The notes below the pieces were generated by a model. The model was not told the origin of the DNA. It was given only the letters and a program-made list of their open reading frames with translations, and did no database searches. From DSNY01 sp964539745 (GTDB lineage: Bacteria; Pseudomonadota; Gammaproteobacteria; Burkholderiales; Burkholderiaceae_F), in the NCBI GenBank assembly GCA_964539745.1, contig CAZIJU010000002.1, forward strand, positions 62,001 to 126,000: a DNA stretch of 64,000 bases. The letters are read 5' to 3'. Below, in pieces: positions 45,054 through 54,578 of the stretch. Each line of letters begins with the position of its first letter. Position 1 is the first letter of the stretch. The position numbers and the translations under genes were made by a program.

Positions 45054-45536
45054 CTCCCGCGGGCGGCCGCGTCCGCAGGGCCACCCGTCAGCCATCCGTA
45101 AGTCGCCGCGACGGCCCGCGCAAGCGCTTGCCGCCACGGCCCAGGTGCGCGGCGGATGGTGCCCTCGGCCGCGCCGCTGCGTCGCGAAAATCGTTTCTGA
45201 AACAAGACCCTGGCGCGCCGCGCTGATTCGCCGCGGCGGGCGCGGCTGCGAATCGTCGATGCGTCAGCGATCGGCAAGCGGCCGACGCCCACACTGCACG
45301 CGTTCCGAAACACGCGCCGTGCGCGAGCCCGAATCCACAGCCAAGAGTTGCCAATGAACGCCCGGGATCCGAAGAACAAGATGCAGTCGCCATGGCGGGC
45401 GCAGACCGCCCTGCCATCCGCCGCAGTCAAGCGCCGGTCGCCAGCCGCCCGCCGCGTCACTGCGGCCGGCTCCGCCGGCGCGATGCCCAAGCGCAGGACG
45501 CCGTTCACCCTTTGAATGCACCACACGAGGTCTTCG
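45054..45536. other. Spacer with no recognised feature
   Basis: About 480 bases of GC-rich DNA. No frame has a convincing start, binding site and conserved-looking protein, and no clear terminator hairpin or RNA gene is seen. It must hold the promoter of the following small oxidase-like gene. Confidence 0.5.
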
Positions 45537-46034
45537 ATGCAAGCAACGACTCAGATGAGCGCGCAGCGACCGGTCCGGCGCGCCGCTGCCGGCCCGTCTT
45601 CGTTCTCTCCATCGACCGCGGCCTGGTTCAGGCTGGCGGCGGTGTATCTGGTTGTCGCCATCGCGCTCGGCATCGCGATGGGCGCGAGCGGGAACTTCGC
45701 ACTGCGGCCCGTCCACGCGCACGTCAGCCTGCTCGGCTGGACCGGGCTTGCGCTCGCCGGGCTGATCTATCGCGCCTTTCCCGCAGCCGGAGCGAGCCGG
45801 CTCGCCGCGGTTCACTTCTGGCTGTTCAACCTGGCGCTGCCGCCGATGATGGGCGCGCTTGCCGCGCTGCTGCTCGGCCGTCCGCAGGCGCTGCCGGTCC
45901 TCGTCGCATCGCAGTTCGTCGTCGCCGCCGGTCTGCTGGCCTTCGTCGCCAACGTGTTCCTCAATGTCGGGTCGGCGCCGCGCGAATTGGCGCACGCCGC
46001 CGGCGCGGCCGCTATTGAAGTCGAAGCGCGCTGA
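45537..46034 (+). CDS. Small oxidase-like four-helix membrane protein
   Basis: A 165-residue integral membrane protein. A block with His (HAHVSLLGWTGLALAGLIYRAFP) resembles the first helices of cbb3/NOR-type subunit I; three more helices follow. Proteins like this are often annotated as cytochrome c oxidase but lack the catalytic ligands, so it is not a full oxidase. ATG 45537 is favoured because GAGG precedes it; ATGs at 45516 and 45555 are alternatives. It lies downstream of the STAND regulator. Confidence 0.7.
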   Translation: MQATTQMSAQRPVRRAAAGPSSFSPSTAAWFRLAAVYLVVAIALGIAMGASGNFALRPVHAHVSLLGWTGLALAGLIYRAFPAAGASRLAAVHFWLFNLALPPMMGALAALLLGRPQALPVLVASQFVVAAGLLAFVANVFLNVGSAPRELAHAAGAAAIEVEAR

Positions 46035-46082
46035 ACCCCGTCACTTCGAATGCCCCAACTTCACGCCACCAAGGAGAGCCAA

Positions 46083-46502
46083 ATGAACCAGAAGCGCCCG
46101 CTGCAAGCCTCATCCGTCGTGTTCGTCCTCGGACTGCTGCTCGGCGCCTGCGACGGCGTCGCCGCCGACGAAGTCGCCGGCAGCTTCGATCGGATGCTTG
46201 CCCATCAACCCGCAGTCGGTGCGTCGATCGCCGCTGCCGATCGCGAGAGGGATCCGTTGTTGCAGGCGGTCGTGATTCCGCTGCGCGACGGCGTTCAGCA
46301 CGCCTCCGCGAAAGCCGATCCGATCGCCGACAGCTTCGCGCGGATGCTCGCGCACACGCCGAACTGGATCATGCCCGCCGTGCCGTCGAGCCTGGGCCCC
46401 GACCCACTCATCGCGGCGATCGTCGAGCCGCTTCGCGAGTCGTTCGCCGCCGCTGCGACGACGCACCTGGCGAGCGCAAGAGCGACGACCGGGGAGCGCT
46501 GA
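46083..46502 (+). CDS. Lipoprotein with two copies of an SFxRMLAHxP repeat
   Basis: A 139-residue protein with a lipoprotein signal (VFVLGLLLGAC, lipobox LGAC). The mature part holds two ~45-residue repeats: GSFDRMLAHQP...DPLLQAVVIPLRD and DSFARMLAHTP...DPLIAAIVEPLRE. No family recognised. AAGGAGAG precedes ATG 46083. It is 48 bases after the oxidase-like gene, likely one transcript, so an envelope accessory role to that membrane protein is possible. Confidence 0.7.
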   Translation: MNQKRPLQASSVVFVLGLLLGACDGVAADEVAGSFDRMLAHQPAVGASIAAADRERDPLLQAVVIPLRDGVQHASAKADPIADSFARMLAHTPNWIMPAVPSSLGPDPLIAAIVEPLRESFAAAATTHLASARATTGER

Positions 46503-46543
46503 CCCGCGCCGTCGGGCGACGGATTGCGCCGGACCCACGAGGC

Positions 46544-47752
46544 TTACTGCGGCGTCCAGTCCGGCGACCGTTCCAGAAACCGCTCGACCAGCCGCGTCCA
46601 GTACGCCGCACCGACCGTCAGATTCGCGTCGTCGAAGTCGTACTTGGAGTTGTGCACCATCGGGCTGCCCTCGCCGTTGCCCAGCCGCAAGAAGCAGCCG
46701 GGTTTGTGCTGCAGGAAGTGCGCGAAGTCCTCGCTGCCGGTGACCGGGCCGAACGGATACACCACGCGCTGCGGGCCGACCAGTTCCTCCGCCACCTGCC
46801 GCGCGAACTCGGTTTCGGCCGCGCTGTTGACGACGACCGGGTAGCCGCGCTCGTATTCGATCTCGACGCTGCCGCCGTAGCTCAGCACCTGCGCATGCAC
46901 GAGCTCGCCGATGCGCTGCTCGAGCTTCGCGCGTACGCCTTCGTCGAACGAGCGGATCGAAAGCTCCAGCGTGGCCGACTCCGGGATCACGTTCGCCGCC
47001 GTGCCCGCGTGCACGGTGCCGATCGTGACGATCGCCGTCTGCGTCGGGTCGATGTTGCGCGCCACGACCGTCTGCAGCGCCAGAATCAGGCTGCCGGCGA
47101 TCACGACCGGATCGACCGCCAGATGCGGGCGCGCCGCATGGCCGCCGCGGCCGCGGATCGTGATCTTGGCGCCGTCGGACGCCGACATGAACGGGCCCGC
47201 GCCGAACAGGAACGTGCCGGTCGGCACCCCGGGATGGTTGTGCAAACCGAAGATCGCATCGCACGGGAAGCGCTCGAACAGGCCGTCGGCGATCATCTGC
47301 TGCGCGCCACTCGCCTTGCCCGCCTCCTCGGCCGGCTGGAACACGAGATGCACGGTGCCCGAGAAGTTGCGCGTCTTCGCGAGCTGCTGCGCGGCGCCGA
47401 GCAGCATCGTCGTATGGCCGTCGTGGCCGCACGCGTGCATCACGCCCGGCACGCAACTCGCCCACGGCTTGCCGCTTTCCTCGACGATCGGCAGCGCGTC
47501 CATATCGGCGCGGATCGCGATCGCGCGCGCACCGGCGCCGACTTTCAGCGTGCCGACCACACCGTGGCCGCCGACGTTGCGCGTCACCGTCCAGCCCCAG
47601 CTTTCGAGCCGCGCGGCGACGAGTTCGGCAGTCGCCGACTCGCGAAACGACAGTTCGGGGTTGCGGTGCAACTGGTGCCGTGTCTCGCGCAGCGAGTCGG
47701 CGGCGTCGAGCAGGTCGGTGAGCTTGCAGAACGGTGCGTAGCGCGTGTTCAT
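46544..47752 (-). CDS. M20 family amidohydrolase (HipO-like)
   Basis: A 402-residue zinc aminoacylase/carboxypeptidase. The metal site ACGHDGHTTMLLG, QPAEEAGKASGAQQM and the late His in VTGSEDFAHFLQ are in place, with the dimerisation insert (KITIRGRGGHAARPHLAVDP). It releases amino acids from N-acyl conjugates or dipeptides in the cytoplasm. The start at 47752 (MNTRYAPF) is chosen by homology. It is the last gene of a three-gene unit with a TfoX-domain gene and a second M20 peptidase. Confidence 0.9.
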   Translation of the reverse strand: MNTRYAPFCKLTDLLDAADSLRETRHQLHRNPELSFRESATAELVAARLESWGWTVTRNVGGHGVVGTLKVGAGARAIAIRADMDALPIVEESGKPWASCVPGVMHACGHDGHTTMLLGAAQQLAKTRNFSGTVHLVFQPAEEAGKASGAQQMIADGLFERFPCDAIFGLHNHPGVPTGTFLFGAGPFMSASDGAKITIRGRGGHAARPHLAVDPVVIAGSLILALQTVVARNIDPTQTAIVTIGTVHAGTAANVIPESATLELSIRSFDEGVRAKLEQRIGELVHAQVLSYGGSVEIEYERGYPVVVNSAAETEFARQVAEELVGPQRVVYPFGPVTGSEDFAHFLQHKPGCFLRLGNGEGSPMVHNSKYDFDDANLTVGAAYWTRLVERFLERSPDWTPQ

Positions 47753-47795
47753 CGAGAGGTATCCATGGATGCGCGCGGTGTCACGGGACACCGCC

Positions 47796-48134
47796 TCACT
47801 TCGGCGTCTTCGGCGGCAAGGTCTTGACGAAGTCCAGGCAGCGCTTTACCCACTCGGCGAGGTCGGCGTCGCGTGCGAAGCCCGGCGGATCCACGAAGAC
47901 ATAGCCTTTCATCGGGCGCCCCGTGAAGTCCATCTTGCGCACGTGCGGTTGCGCCAGCGCCTGCGAGTAGCGCTCGGGACCGACGCGGGCCATCAGCGTC
48001 TCGCCGAGGATGCCGACGACCATGTGGCCGTTCCACATGAACGCCAGGCCGCCGAACATCTTGCGCTCGCCGATGCCGCGCGTCGGCCCGAGCGCTTCGC
48101 GGATCCGCTCGGCGAGTCCCTCGTCGTAGGCCAT
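47796..48134 (-). CDS. TfoX/Sxy N-terminal domain protein
   Basis: 112 residues consisting of the TfoX N-terminal domain only (IGERKMFGGLAFMWNGHMVVGILG, VGPERYSQAL, MKGYVFVDPPGF). The full competence regulator also has a C-terminal domain, which is absent here, so a role in competence is not implied. It is 19 bases after the upstream M20 gene. Confidence 0.85.
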   Translation of the reverse strand: MAYDEGLAERIREALGPTRGIGERKMFGGLAFMWNGHMVVGILGETLMARVGPERYSQALAQPHVRKMDFTGRPMKGYVFVDPPGFARDADLAEWVKRCLDFVKTLPPKTPK

Positions 48135-48153
48135 CGTCGCCTCGACGCGCGGC

Positions 48154-49548
48154 TCAGGAAACGCTCTTCGGCGTATTGCCTGCGCCGAGATCCCAGTACA
48201 GCCCAGTCATCACCGCCAGCCCTTCGCGCAGCACTTCGGGCGGCAGGTGTTCGTTCGGCGCGTGCTGCGAGCAGCCCGGGTACGAGTGCGGCACCCACAC
48301 CGTGCGCAGGCCGAGCACGTCGGTGAAGATGTCGTTCGGCAGCGAGCCGCCGAGGTTCGGCAGCAGCGCGGGCTTCTTGCCGCTCGTGCGCGCGATCGAG
48401 TCCATCGCCCACTGCACCCACGGATCGTCGGGATCGATGCGCGTCGCGTGGAACATCTCCTCGCGCGTCGCCTCGACTTTCACCATCGGAAAGCCCTGCC
48501 GGTCGAGATGGCGGCGCAGCGCGGGCAGGATCTCGCCCTCGTCGATGCCGACGACGAAGCGAAGCTGGCAGCGCGCCCACGCGCGCGGCGGAATCGCGTT
48601 GACTGGCGTCTCCGGACTGCCGGTCTTGTACGCGAGCACTTCGAACGAGCACCAGCCGAACACGCGTTCGGCGGGCGAAAGCCCCGGCTCGCCCCACCAC
48701 GGTTCGATCGTCGGGCCGTCGGCGCCGCCGTCGACCTCGCAGTCGGCAAGCGCGCGCCTGACCGACGCGGGCAGCTCGCGCGGCACCCATTCGGGGATGC
48801 GGATCTGGCCGGTCGGTCCGACGATGCTCGCGATCGCATGCGCGAGTTGGATGCCCGGGTTGGAGATCAGGCCGCCCCAGTTGCCCGAATGATGGCCGCC
48901 GGCGCGCGCGTCGATCGTCAGATCGAAGTTCATGCTGCCGCGCGAGCCGAGGAAGATCGTTGGCCGATCGGCGCGCAGCCGCGGTCCGTCGGAGGCGACC
49001 AGCAGGTCCGCCTCGAACAGTTCCCTGTGCTGCTCGCACAGCTCGCGCAGCCCCGGCGAGCCGGTTTCCTCGCCCATCTCGACCAGGAACTTCGCGTTGA
49101 AGCCGAGCCTGCCGCGCTCGGCGAGCACGTTCGCCAGCGCCTGCATGTTCACCGAGTGCTGGCCCTTGTTGTCGGCGATGCCGCGGCCGTACCAGCGGCC
49201 GTCGCGCTCGGTGAGCGTCCACGGTGACAGCCCCTCCTTCCACTCGGCTTCGAGGCCGCGGATGACGTCGCCGTGGCCGTAACCGAACACGGTCGGAAGT
49301 TTCGGGTCCTCGATGCGCTGCGCGAACAGGAACGGCGCTTTCGCGCGCGGCGCCGTCAGCGTGCGGCACTCGAAGCCCATCGCCTCGAACGCGGGTTGTA
49401 TCTCGTCGTGCAGATACTGAGCGAGCGCCGGCGCGCGCTCCGGGTTCTGGCTTTCGGTCGGAATCGCGATGCGGCGCGCGAGGATCGCGCGGAATTCGCC
49501 CGAGTCGAACTGCCGATGGGCGCGGGTGATGGCGGCGGTGCGGGTCAT
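48154..49548 (-). CDS. M20 family metallopeptidase
   Basis: 464 residues. Zinc-site blocks are VFGYGHGDVIRG, RGIADNKGQHSVNMQAL, VEMGEETGSPGL, an insert domain GGHHSGNWGG and the C-terminal His in SYPGCSQHAPNEHL. It resembles dipeptidase/carboxypeptidase members. Together with the neighbouring dpp-type importer it suggests breakdown of imported peptides. The start at 49548 has no close alternative. Confidence 0.88.
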   Translation of the reverse strand: MTRTAAITRAHRQFDSGEFRAILARRIAIPTESQNPERAPALAQYLHDEIQPAFEAMGFECRTLTAPRAKAPFLFAQRIEDPKLPTVFGYGHGDVIRGLEAEWKEGLSPWTLTERDGRWYGRGIADNKGQHSVNMQALANVLAERGRLGFNAKFLVEMGEETGSPGLRELCEQHRELFEADLLVASDGPRLRADRPTIFLGSRGSMNFDLTIDARAGGHHSGNWGGLISNPGIQLAHAIASIVGPTGQIRIPEWVPRELPASVRRALADCEVDGGADGPTIEPWWGEPGLSPAERVFGWCSFEVLAYKTGSPETPVNAIPPRAWARCQLRFVVGIDEGEILPALRRHLDRQGFPMVKVEATREEMFHATRIDPDDPWVQWAMDSIARTSGKKPALLPNLGGSLPNDIFTDVLGLRTVWVPHSYPGCSQHAPNEHLPPEVLREGLAVMTGLYWDLGAGNTPKSVS

Positions 49549-49587
49549 GGCGGGTTCCTGTCAGGCGGTGTTCTTGCGAGCTACAAG

Positions 49588-49665
49588 GTCATCCCGAGGA
49601 ACGAAGTGACGAAGGATCTCATCGGGTTGGGGCGCTGGGATTTCCCGCCTTCGGCTCGGAATGAC
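49588..49665. repeat. Dispersed imperfect palindromic element, copy 2
   Basis: Begins GTCATCCCGAGG and ends CTTCGGCTCGGAATGAC: the termini are inverted repeats of each other with one mismatch in ten. It lies between the M20 and dppF genes. Confidence 0.7.
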
Positions 49666-49761
49666 CAGTATTGGGTCGACATCGTCAAACCGATTCTCGG
49701 TACGAAGCTACCGGAAAAAGTACGAGAGGAAGCCTCGACGGCGATGTTGCGAGAGAGCTCA

Positions 49762-50745
49762 TTACGCGGCACGCGCCTGCTCCGCCGGCGGATACAGATG
49801 GCAGGCGACCGCGCCGCCCTCGTGCTGCACGAGCACCGGGACGACGCGGCTGCAATGGTCCATGCGCTGCGGGCAGCGCGGATGAAACGCACAGCCCGGC
49901 GGCGGATTCAGTGGATCGGGAAACGCCAGCCCCAGCCCGATGTCCGGCACGCCGAGCCCCGGCTCAGGCGTCAGCACCGAGGCGAGCAGCGCCTGCGTGT
50001 ACGGATGCTTCGGCGCGCGGAAGAGCCGCTCGGTGTCGGTTTGCTCGACGATCTTGCCGAGGTACATCACCGCGACCTGTGTCGCAATGTGCTCGACCAC
50101 CGCGAGGTTGTGGCTGATGAAAACGTACGTCAGCCCGAACTCGCGCCGCAGGTCCATCAGCAGGTTCAGGATCTGCGCCTGCACGGAAACGTCGAGTGCG
50201 GAGGTCGGCTCGTCGCAGATCACGATCTCGGGCCGCATCACCAGCGCACGCGCGATCGCGACGCGTTGCCGCTGCCCGCCCGAAAGTTGCCCCGGCGTGT
50301 TGTCGGCGTAGCGCGTCGGCAGCCCGACGCGCTCCAGCATCTCGGTCGCTTTCGCGCGCCGCTCCGACGCGGTGCCGATGCCGTGCACGTCCAAGGGGAG
50401 TGCGACGATCGAGGCGATGCCGCGGCGCGGGTTGAGCGACGAGTACGGGTCCTGGAACACCGGCTGCACGCGCCGCGCCACCGCCTTGCGACCGAGCGTG
50501 GTGATGTCCTGCCCGTCGAGCGTGATGCGGCCGCTGGTCGGCGCAAGCAGCCCCAGCAGCATGCGCGCGAGCGTGGACTTGCCGCAGCCGGATTCGCCGA
50601 CGATGCCGAGCACGTCGCCGCGCCGGATCTCCAGATCCACGCCGTTGACCGCGTGCAGCTTGCGGCCCTTGCGGAAGAAGGTCGCGCCGAGCGTGAACGA
50701 ACGCGCCACGCCGTGCGCCTGCATCAGCGGCGGCGATGCGTTCAT
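49762..50745 (-). CDS. dppF: Dipeptide/oligopeptide ABC ATP-binding protein (DppF/OppF)
   Basis: 327 residues: Walker A GESGCGKSTLARM, signature LSGGQRQRVAIARAL, Walker B IVICDEPTSALD, switch His in FISHNLAVVEHI, and the C-terminal oligopeptide-transporter Cys motif (CAFHPRCPQRMDHC). It powers peptide uptake with DppD. AGGAGG precedes ATG 50745, which overlaps the iminopeptidase stop by 4 bases. Confidence 0.92.
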   Translation of the reverse strand: MNASPPLMQAHGVARSFTLGATFFRKGRKLHAVNGVDLEIRRGDVLGIVGESGCGKSTLARMLLGLLAPTSGRITLDGQDITTLGRKAVARRVQPVFQDPYSSLNPRRGIASIVALPLDVHGIGTASERRAKATEMLERVGLPTRYADNTPGQLSGGQRQRVAIARALVMRPEIVICDEPTSALDVSVQAQILNLLMDLRREFGLTYVFISHNLAVVEHIATQVAVMYLGKIVEQTDTERLFRAPKHPYTQALLASVLTPEPGLGVPDIGLGLAFPDPLNPPPGCAFHPRCPQRMDHCSRVVPVLVQHEGGAVACHLYPPAEQARAA

Positions 50746-51647
50746 GGCGCGCGCTCCTCCTGCGGCCAATCGCCGCGCACGAAGTGTTCCACCGCGGCGA
50801 AGAACGCTTGCGGCGCTTCCAGATACGGAAAGTGCCCGACGCCTTCCATCCGCAGCAGCCGCGCATTCGGCAGCGCGGCGGCCCACTCGGCCGCACTCGC
50901 GACCGGGATCGGATCGGCCGTTCCGTGAACGACGAGCGCAGGCGCCTGCACGCCATTGAGCGCCGCTCGCCAGTCGTAGTCTGCGAGCGACTGCACGACG
51001 AAACGATCGACGCTCGCGACTTTGTTGCGCAACGAGTCCGCCGTGCCGGCGCAGAAATCGCCCTTGCTCAGGCGCATCGCGGAAGGATCGGCGAAGAACG
51101 GCGTGAACCAGGTCTCGTAGTAGGCGCGGCATGCGGACGCGCTGCCGGGATCGGCGAGCCACGCGGCGCCACGTTCGCGCAGCCGGTTGCGCCACGCTTC
51201 GTCGCCCCCGGCGCGAATGGCGGCGAACGTCCGTTCCAGTTCCGCGCGACGCAGCGGAATGGCCCCGACCAAGATCAGCCGCCCGATGTGCTTCGGAAAC
51301 CGCATCGCATACAACGCCGCCACACCCGCGCCCCACGAGTGGGCGAGCAGCGTCAACTTCTCCAGGCCGAAGTGCCGGCGCACCGCTTCGAGGTCGTCGG
51401 CAAAGCGCTGCGCATCCAGCGCCGCGGGGTCCGTGACCAGCGTCGAGTCGCCGGTACCGCGCTGGTCGTAGAAGATCAGCGTGTGCCGGTTTGCCAGCGG
51501 CAACAGGTCGTCGGCCAGGTAGTCCATCGTGAAGCCGGGACCGCCGTGCAGCACGATGATCGTCTCGACGCCGCTGCCCGCCTTGCGATAAGCGAGCCGC
51601 ACGCCGCCACCGGCGTCGACGTGGCCGCGTTGCTCGGCGACGGTCAT
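50742..51647 (-). CDS. pip: Proline iminopeptidase-like alpha/beta hydrolase
   Basis: 301 residues. The oxyanion motif VLHGGPGFTMDYL is diagnostic of prolyl aminopeptidases. Nucleophile elbow is AHSWGAG; catalytic Asp (VVHGTADPIPV) and His (GVGHFPYLEAP) are present. It removes N-terminal Pro from peptides. It is embedded between dppD and dppF with 1- and 4-base overlaps, so it is made together with the importer, pointing to use of Pro-containing peptides. Confidence 0.88.
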   Translation of the reverse strand: MTVAEQRGHVDAGGGVRLAYRKAGSGVETIIVLHGGPGFTMDYLADDLLPLANRHTLIFYDQRGTGDSTLVTDPAALDAQRFADDLEAVRRHFGLEKLTLLAHSWGAGVAALYAMRFPKHIGRLILVGAIPLRRAELERTFAAIRAGGDEAWRNRLRERGAAWLADPGSASACRAYYETWFTPFFADPSAMRLSKGDFCAGTADSLRNKVASVDRFVVQSLADYDWRAALNGVQAPALVVHGTADPIPVASAAEWAAALPNARLLRMEGVGHFPYLEAPQAFFAAVEHFVRGDWPQEERAP

Positions 51648-52642
51648 CACGGCAGCTCGCGGTGGATGCAGCGCCAGCGGTGCGCGCCTTCGTTCTGCAC
51701 CGGCACGGCAGCCTCGCATTCGGCGCGCGTGCAGGCGCAGCGCTCGCGGAAGCTGCAGCCGCGGATCTCACCGACGAGCGAAGGCACCACGCCGGCGATC
51801 GTGCCGAGCCGGCCGCCGCGTTCGATGCGTCCCGGCACGGGGATGCAAGAGAGCAGCCCGCGCGTGTACGGATGGCGCGGCGAGGCGAAGATGCGCTCGG
51901 CCGTGCCTTCCTCGACGATCTCGCCGGCGTACATTACCGCCACGCGGTGCGCGATGCGCGCCACCACGCCCAGGTCGTGCGTGATCAGCACCATCGCGAT
52001 GCCGAGATCCTTCTGCAGGTCGGCGAGCAGCCGCAGGATCTGCGCCTGGATCGTCACGTCCAACGCCGTGCTCGGCTCGTCGGCGATCAGCAGCTCGGGG
52101 CCGCACATCAACGCCATCGCGATCATCACGCGCTGGCGCAGCCCGCCGGACAGTTGATGCGGGTACTGGCCAAGCCGCTCGGCGGCCGAGGCGATGCCCA
52201 CCTTGCCGAGCAGCTCGATCGCGCGCTCGCGCGCCTTCGCCTCGCCGCCGCCGCGGTGCTGCAGGTAGACCTCGATCAACTGGTTGCCGATCGTGTAGGC
52301 AGGGTTCAGCGCCGTCATCGGCTCCTGGAAGATCATCGCCATGCGATTGCCGCGCAGCGCGTTGACGCGCTTCGGCGTCGCGTTCAGCAGATCCTCGCCG
52401 AGCAGCGCCAGTTTCTTCGCGCGGCGCGTCGCAGCCGCCTGCAGCAGGCTCATCACCGCGAGCGACGTGATCGACTTGCCGCAGCCCGACTCGCCGACGA
52501 TGCACAGCGTCTCGCCGCGCGCGACCGCAAACGACACGTCGCGCACCGCGCGCAGCGGGCCGCGCGGCGTGGCGATGTCGACGCTCAGCCCTTCGACTTC
52601 GAGGACGGCTTCGGCTTGATCGGGCTTGAGGACCGCACTCAC
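51647..52642 (-). CDS. dppD: Dipeptide/oligopeptide ABC ATP-binding protein (DppD/OppD)
   Basis: 331 residues: Walker A GESGCGKSITSLAV, Q-loop MIFQEPMTALNP, signature LSGGLRQRVMIAMAL, Walker B LLIADEPSTALD, switch His LITHDLGVVARIA and the C-terminal Cys cluster (CSFRERCACTRAEC). The GTG at 52642 overlaps the dppC stop (GTGA) with GGAGGGACGG upstream. Confidence 0.92.
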   Translation of the reverse strand: MSAVLKPDQAEAVLEVEGLSVDIATPRGPLRAVRDVSFAVARGETLCIVGESGCGKSITSLAVMSLLQAAATRRAKKLALLGEDLLNATPKRVNALRGNRMAMIFQEPMTALNPAYTIGNQLIEVYLQHRGGGEAKARERAIELLGKVGIASAAERLGQYPHQLSGGLRQRVMIAMALMCGPELLIADEPSTALDVTIQAQILRLLADLQKDLGIAMVLITHDLGVVARIAHRVAVMYAGEIVEEGTAERIFASPRHPYTRGLLSCIPVPGRIERGGRLGTIAGVVPSLVGEIRGCSFRERCACTRAECEAAVPVQNEGAHRWRCIHRELP

Positions 52643-53553
52643 ACCCGTCCCTCCGGCGCGAGCAGATCGCGCAGGCCGTCGCCGGCGAGGTTGACCGCGA
52701 AGATCAGCGTCGCCAGCGCCGCGCCCGGCAGCGCGATCAGCCAGAACGAGAAGAACATGTACGACTTCGCCTCGGAGATCATCAGCCCCCACGACGGCAG
52801 CGGCGGCTGCACGCCGAGCCCGAGGAAGGACAGCGCCGCTTCGAGCAGGATCGCGCTCGCCGCTTCCAGCGTGGCGACGACGATCAGGTGCGGCGCGACG
52901 TTGGGCAGCACCTCGCCGAGCAGCACGCGCGCGGTGGAGGCGCCGGCCGCCTGCGCGGCGGCGACGTAGTCGAGCGACCGAACCTGCTGCGTGGCGCTTC
53001 GCATCACCACCGCGAAGCGGTCCCACTTCAGAAGCCCCAGCACCAGGATCACCACCCACAGCGAGCCGCCGACCAGCGCGACGGTCGCCAGCGCGACCAG
53101 GATCACCGGCATCGCGAGCCGCGTGGTGACCATGAAGCTCACCAGCATGTCGGTCTTGCCGCCGAAGTAGCCGGCCAGCATGCCCATCGTCGTGCCGATC
53201 AGCCCGGAGATGATCGCCACCGAAACGCCGATCAGCAGCGAGATGCGCGCGCCGTAGAACAGGCGCGACAGGTAGTCGCGGCCGAGCGGATCGGTGCCGA
53301 GCGGATGCAGCCACGAGCCGCCGTCGTACCAGAACGGCGGCACGTTGCGGTTGGCCAGATCCTGCACGTACGGGTCGTACGGCGAGATCCACGGTGCGGC
53401 GAGCGCGACGAACACGATCGCGGCGAGCAGCGCGCCGCCCACGACGACCGCCTTGTTCTTCCACACGCGCCGCGCCAGCCCCGGCGCGGCGACGACCGTG
53501 CCGCCGGGTTCGAGCGCGGCAGCCGCGGCTTCGGTCGTCAGGCTGCTCGACAT
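52639..53553 (-). CDS. dppC: Dipeptide ABC permease (DppC)
   Basis: A 304-residue inner-membrane permease with an N-terminal helix (VVVGGALLAAIVFVALAAPW), family segment HPLGTDPLGRDYLSRLFYGA and EAA loop YVAAAQAAGASTARVLLGEVLP. Its ATG overlaps the dppB stop by one base (TGATG). Confidence 0.92.
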   Translation of the reverse strand: MSSSLTTEAAAAALEPGGTVVAAPGLARRVWKNKAVVVGGALLAAIVFVALAAPWISPYDPYVQDLANRNVPPFWYDGGSWLHPLGTDPLGRDYLSRLFYGARISLLIGVSVAIISGLIGTTMGMLAGYFGGKTDMLVSFMVTTRLAMPVILVALATVALVGGSLWVVILVLGLLKWDRFAVVMRSATQQVRSLDYVAAAQAAGASTARVLLGEVLPNVAPHLIVVATLEAASAILLEAALSFLGLGVQPPLPSWGLMISEAKSYMFFSFWLIALPGAALATLIFAVNLAGDGLRDLLAPEGRV

Positions 53554-54470
53554 CACGCCACCCGAATGCGTGGATCGAGCCACGCGTTGGCCACGTCGGA
53601 CGCCAGCGTCAGCACGACGTAGATGACCGACAGCAGCAGCACGATGTTCTGCATCACCGGAAAGTCCTTGAAGGTGATGCTCTGGTACGCGAGATAGCCG
53701 AGCCCGTCGAGCGCGAAGATCGTCTCGATCACGACCGAGCCGCCGAGCAGGAAACCGAGCTGCACGGCGGCGAGTGCAACCACCGGCACCACGGCGTTGC
53801 GCAGCGCGTGCTTGAAGACGACCTTGCTTGCCGGCAGCCCCTTGGCGCGCGCGGTGCGGATGTAGTCCGCTTCCAGCACCTCGATCATGCCGGCGCGGAT
53901 CAGCCGCATGAACGCGGGCGCCGCGTAATAGCCGAGCGCGATCGTCGGCATCACGAAGTGCTGCCAGGTGTCGCTGCCCGACACCGGCAGCACGCGCAGC
54001 GTGATCGAGAACACCATGATCAGCAGCAGCGCGAAGAAGAAGTTCGGCAGCGCCTGCCCGAGCACCGCCAGCGCCAGGCACAGCCGGTCGATCCAACTGT
54101 TGCGGTAGATCGCGGCGGCCACGCCGAGCGGAATCGAGATCGCCAGCGCGAACGCCAGCGACAGCAGCCCCAGCACCATCGTCGTGCCGAGCTTGGCGAA
54201 GATCAGCGGCGCCGCCGGCTGCTTGAAGTAGATCGACTCGCCGAAGTCGCCGGCGAATGTCTTGCCGAGCCACTCGACGTACTGCACCGGCAGCGGCCGA
54301 TCGAAGCCGTACGTCTTGCGGATCAGCTCGATGTCCTCGGAGCGCGCGCCCTCGCCGGCGATCGCGATCGCCGGATCGCCCGACAGCCGCAGCAGCCCGA
54401 AGGCGATCATCGACACCGCGAGCGCGACCGCGACCGCCAGCCCCAGCCGCTTGAAGATGTAGCCGCCCAT
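53553..54470 (-). CDS. dppB: Dipeptide ABC permease (DppB)
   Basis: 305 residues with the DppB N-terminus (YIFKRLGLAVAVALAVSMIAF), the DRPLPVQYVEWL periplasmic region and EAA loop DYIRTARAKGLPASKVVFKHA. It forms the pore with DppC. It is 108 bases downstream of dppA, with a stem-loop between them. Confidence 0.92.
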   Translation of the reverse strand: MGGYIFKRLGLAVAVALAVSMIAFGLLRLSGDPAIAIAGEGARSEDIELIRKTYGFDRPLPVQYVEWLGKTFAGDFGESIYFKQPAAPLIFAKLGTTMVLGLLSLAFALAISIPLGVAAAIYRNSWIDRLCLALAVLGQALPNFFFALLLIMVFSITLRVLPVSGSDTWQHFVMPTIALGYYAAPAFMRLIRAGMIEVLEADYIRTARAKGLPASKVVFKHALRNAVVPVVALAAVQLGFLLGGSVVIETIFALDGLGYLAYQSITFKDFPVMQNIVLLLSVIYVVLTLASDVANAWLDPRIRVA

Positions 54471-54529
54471 CGTGCCTAGCGATCCGCTTGATTCAGCGCC
54501 GAATGCGGCGCCGCCCCCTGACCCTCGAT

Positions 54530-54550
54530 CCCTCTCCCAAGGGGAGAGGG
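54530..54550. terminator. Intercistronic hairpin between dppA and dppB
   Basis: Perfect 9-bp stem CCCTCTCCC / GGGAGAGGG with a 3-base loop, followed by G/T-rich sequence but no T-tract. More likely an attenuator or mRNA stabiliser that keeps dppA levels above dppBCDF than a full terminator. Confidence 0.55.
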
Positions 54551-54578
54551 GGTGGGGTGAGGGAACGCGCCGCTCCGC

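Noticed and set aside
45054..45536. Open frames in the spacer after the STAND regulator
   Set aside because: No ribosome sites, no conserved-looking protein and strong Arg bias typical of random GC-rich frames.
47796..48134. Competence regulator TfoX
   Set aside because: Only the N-terminal domain is present and the context is peptidase genes, so no competence role is claimed.
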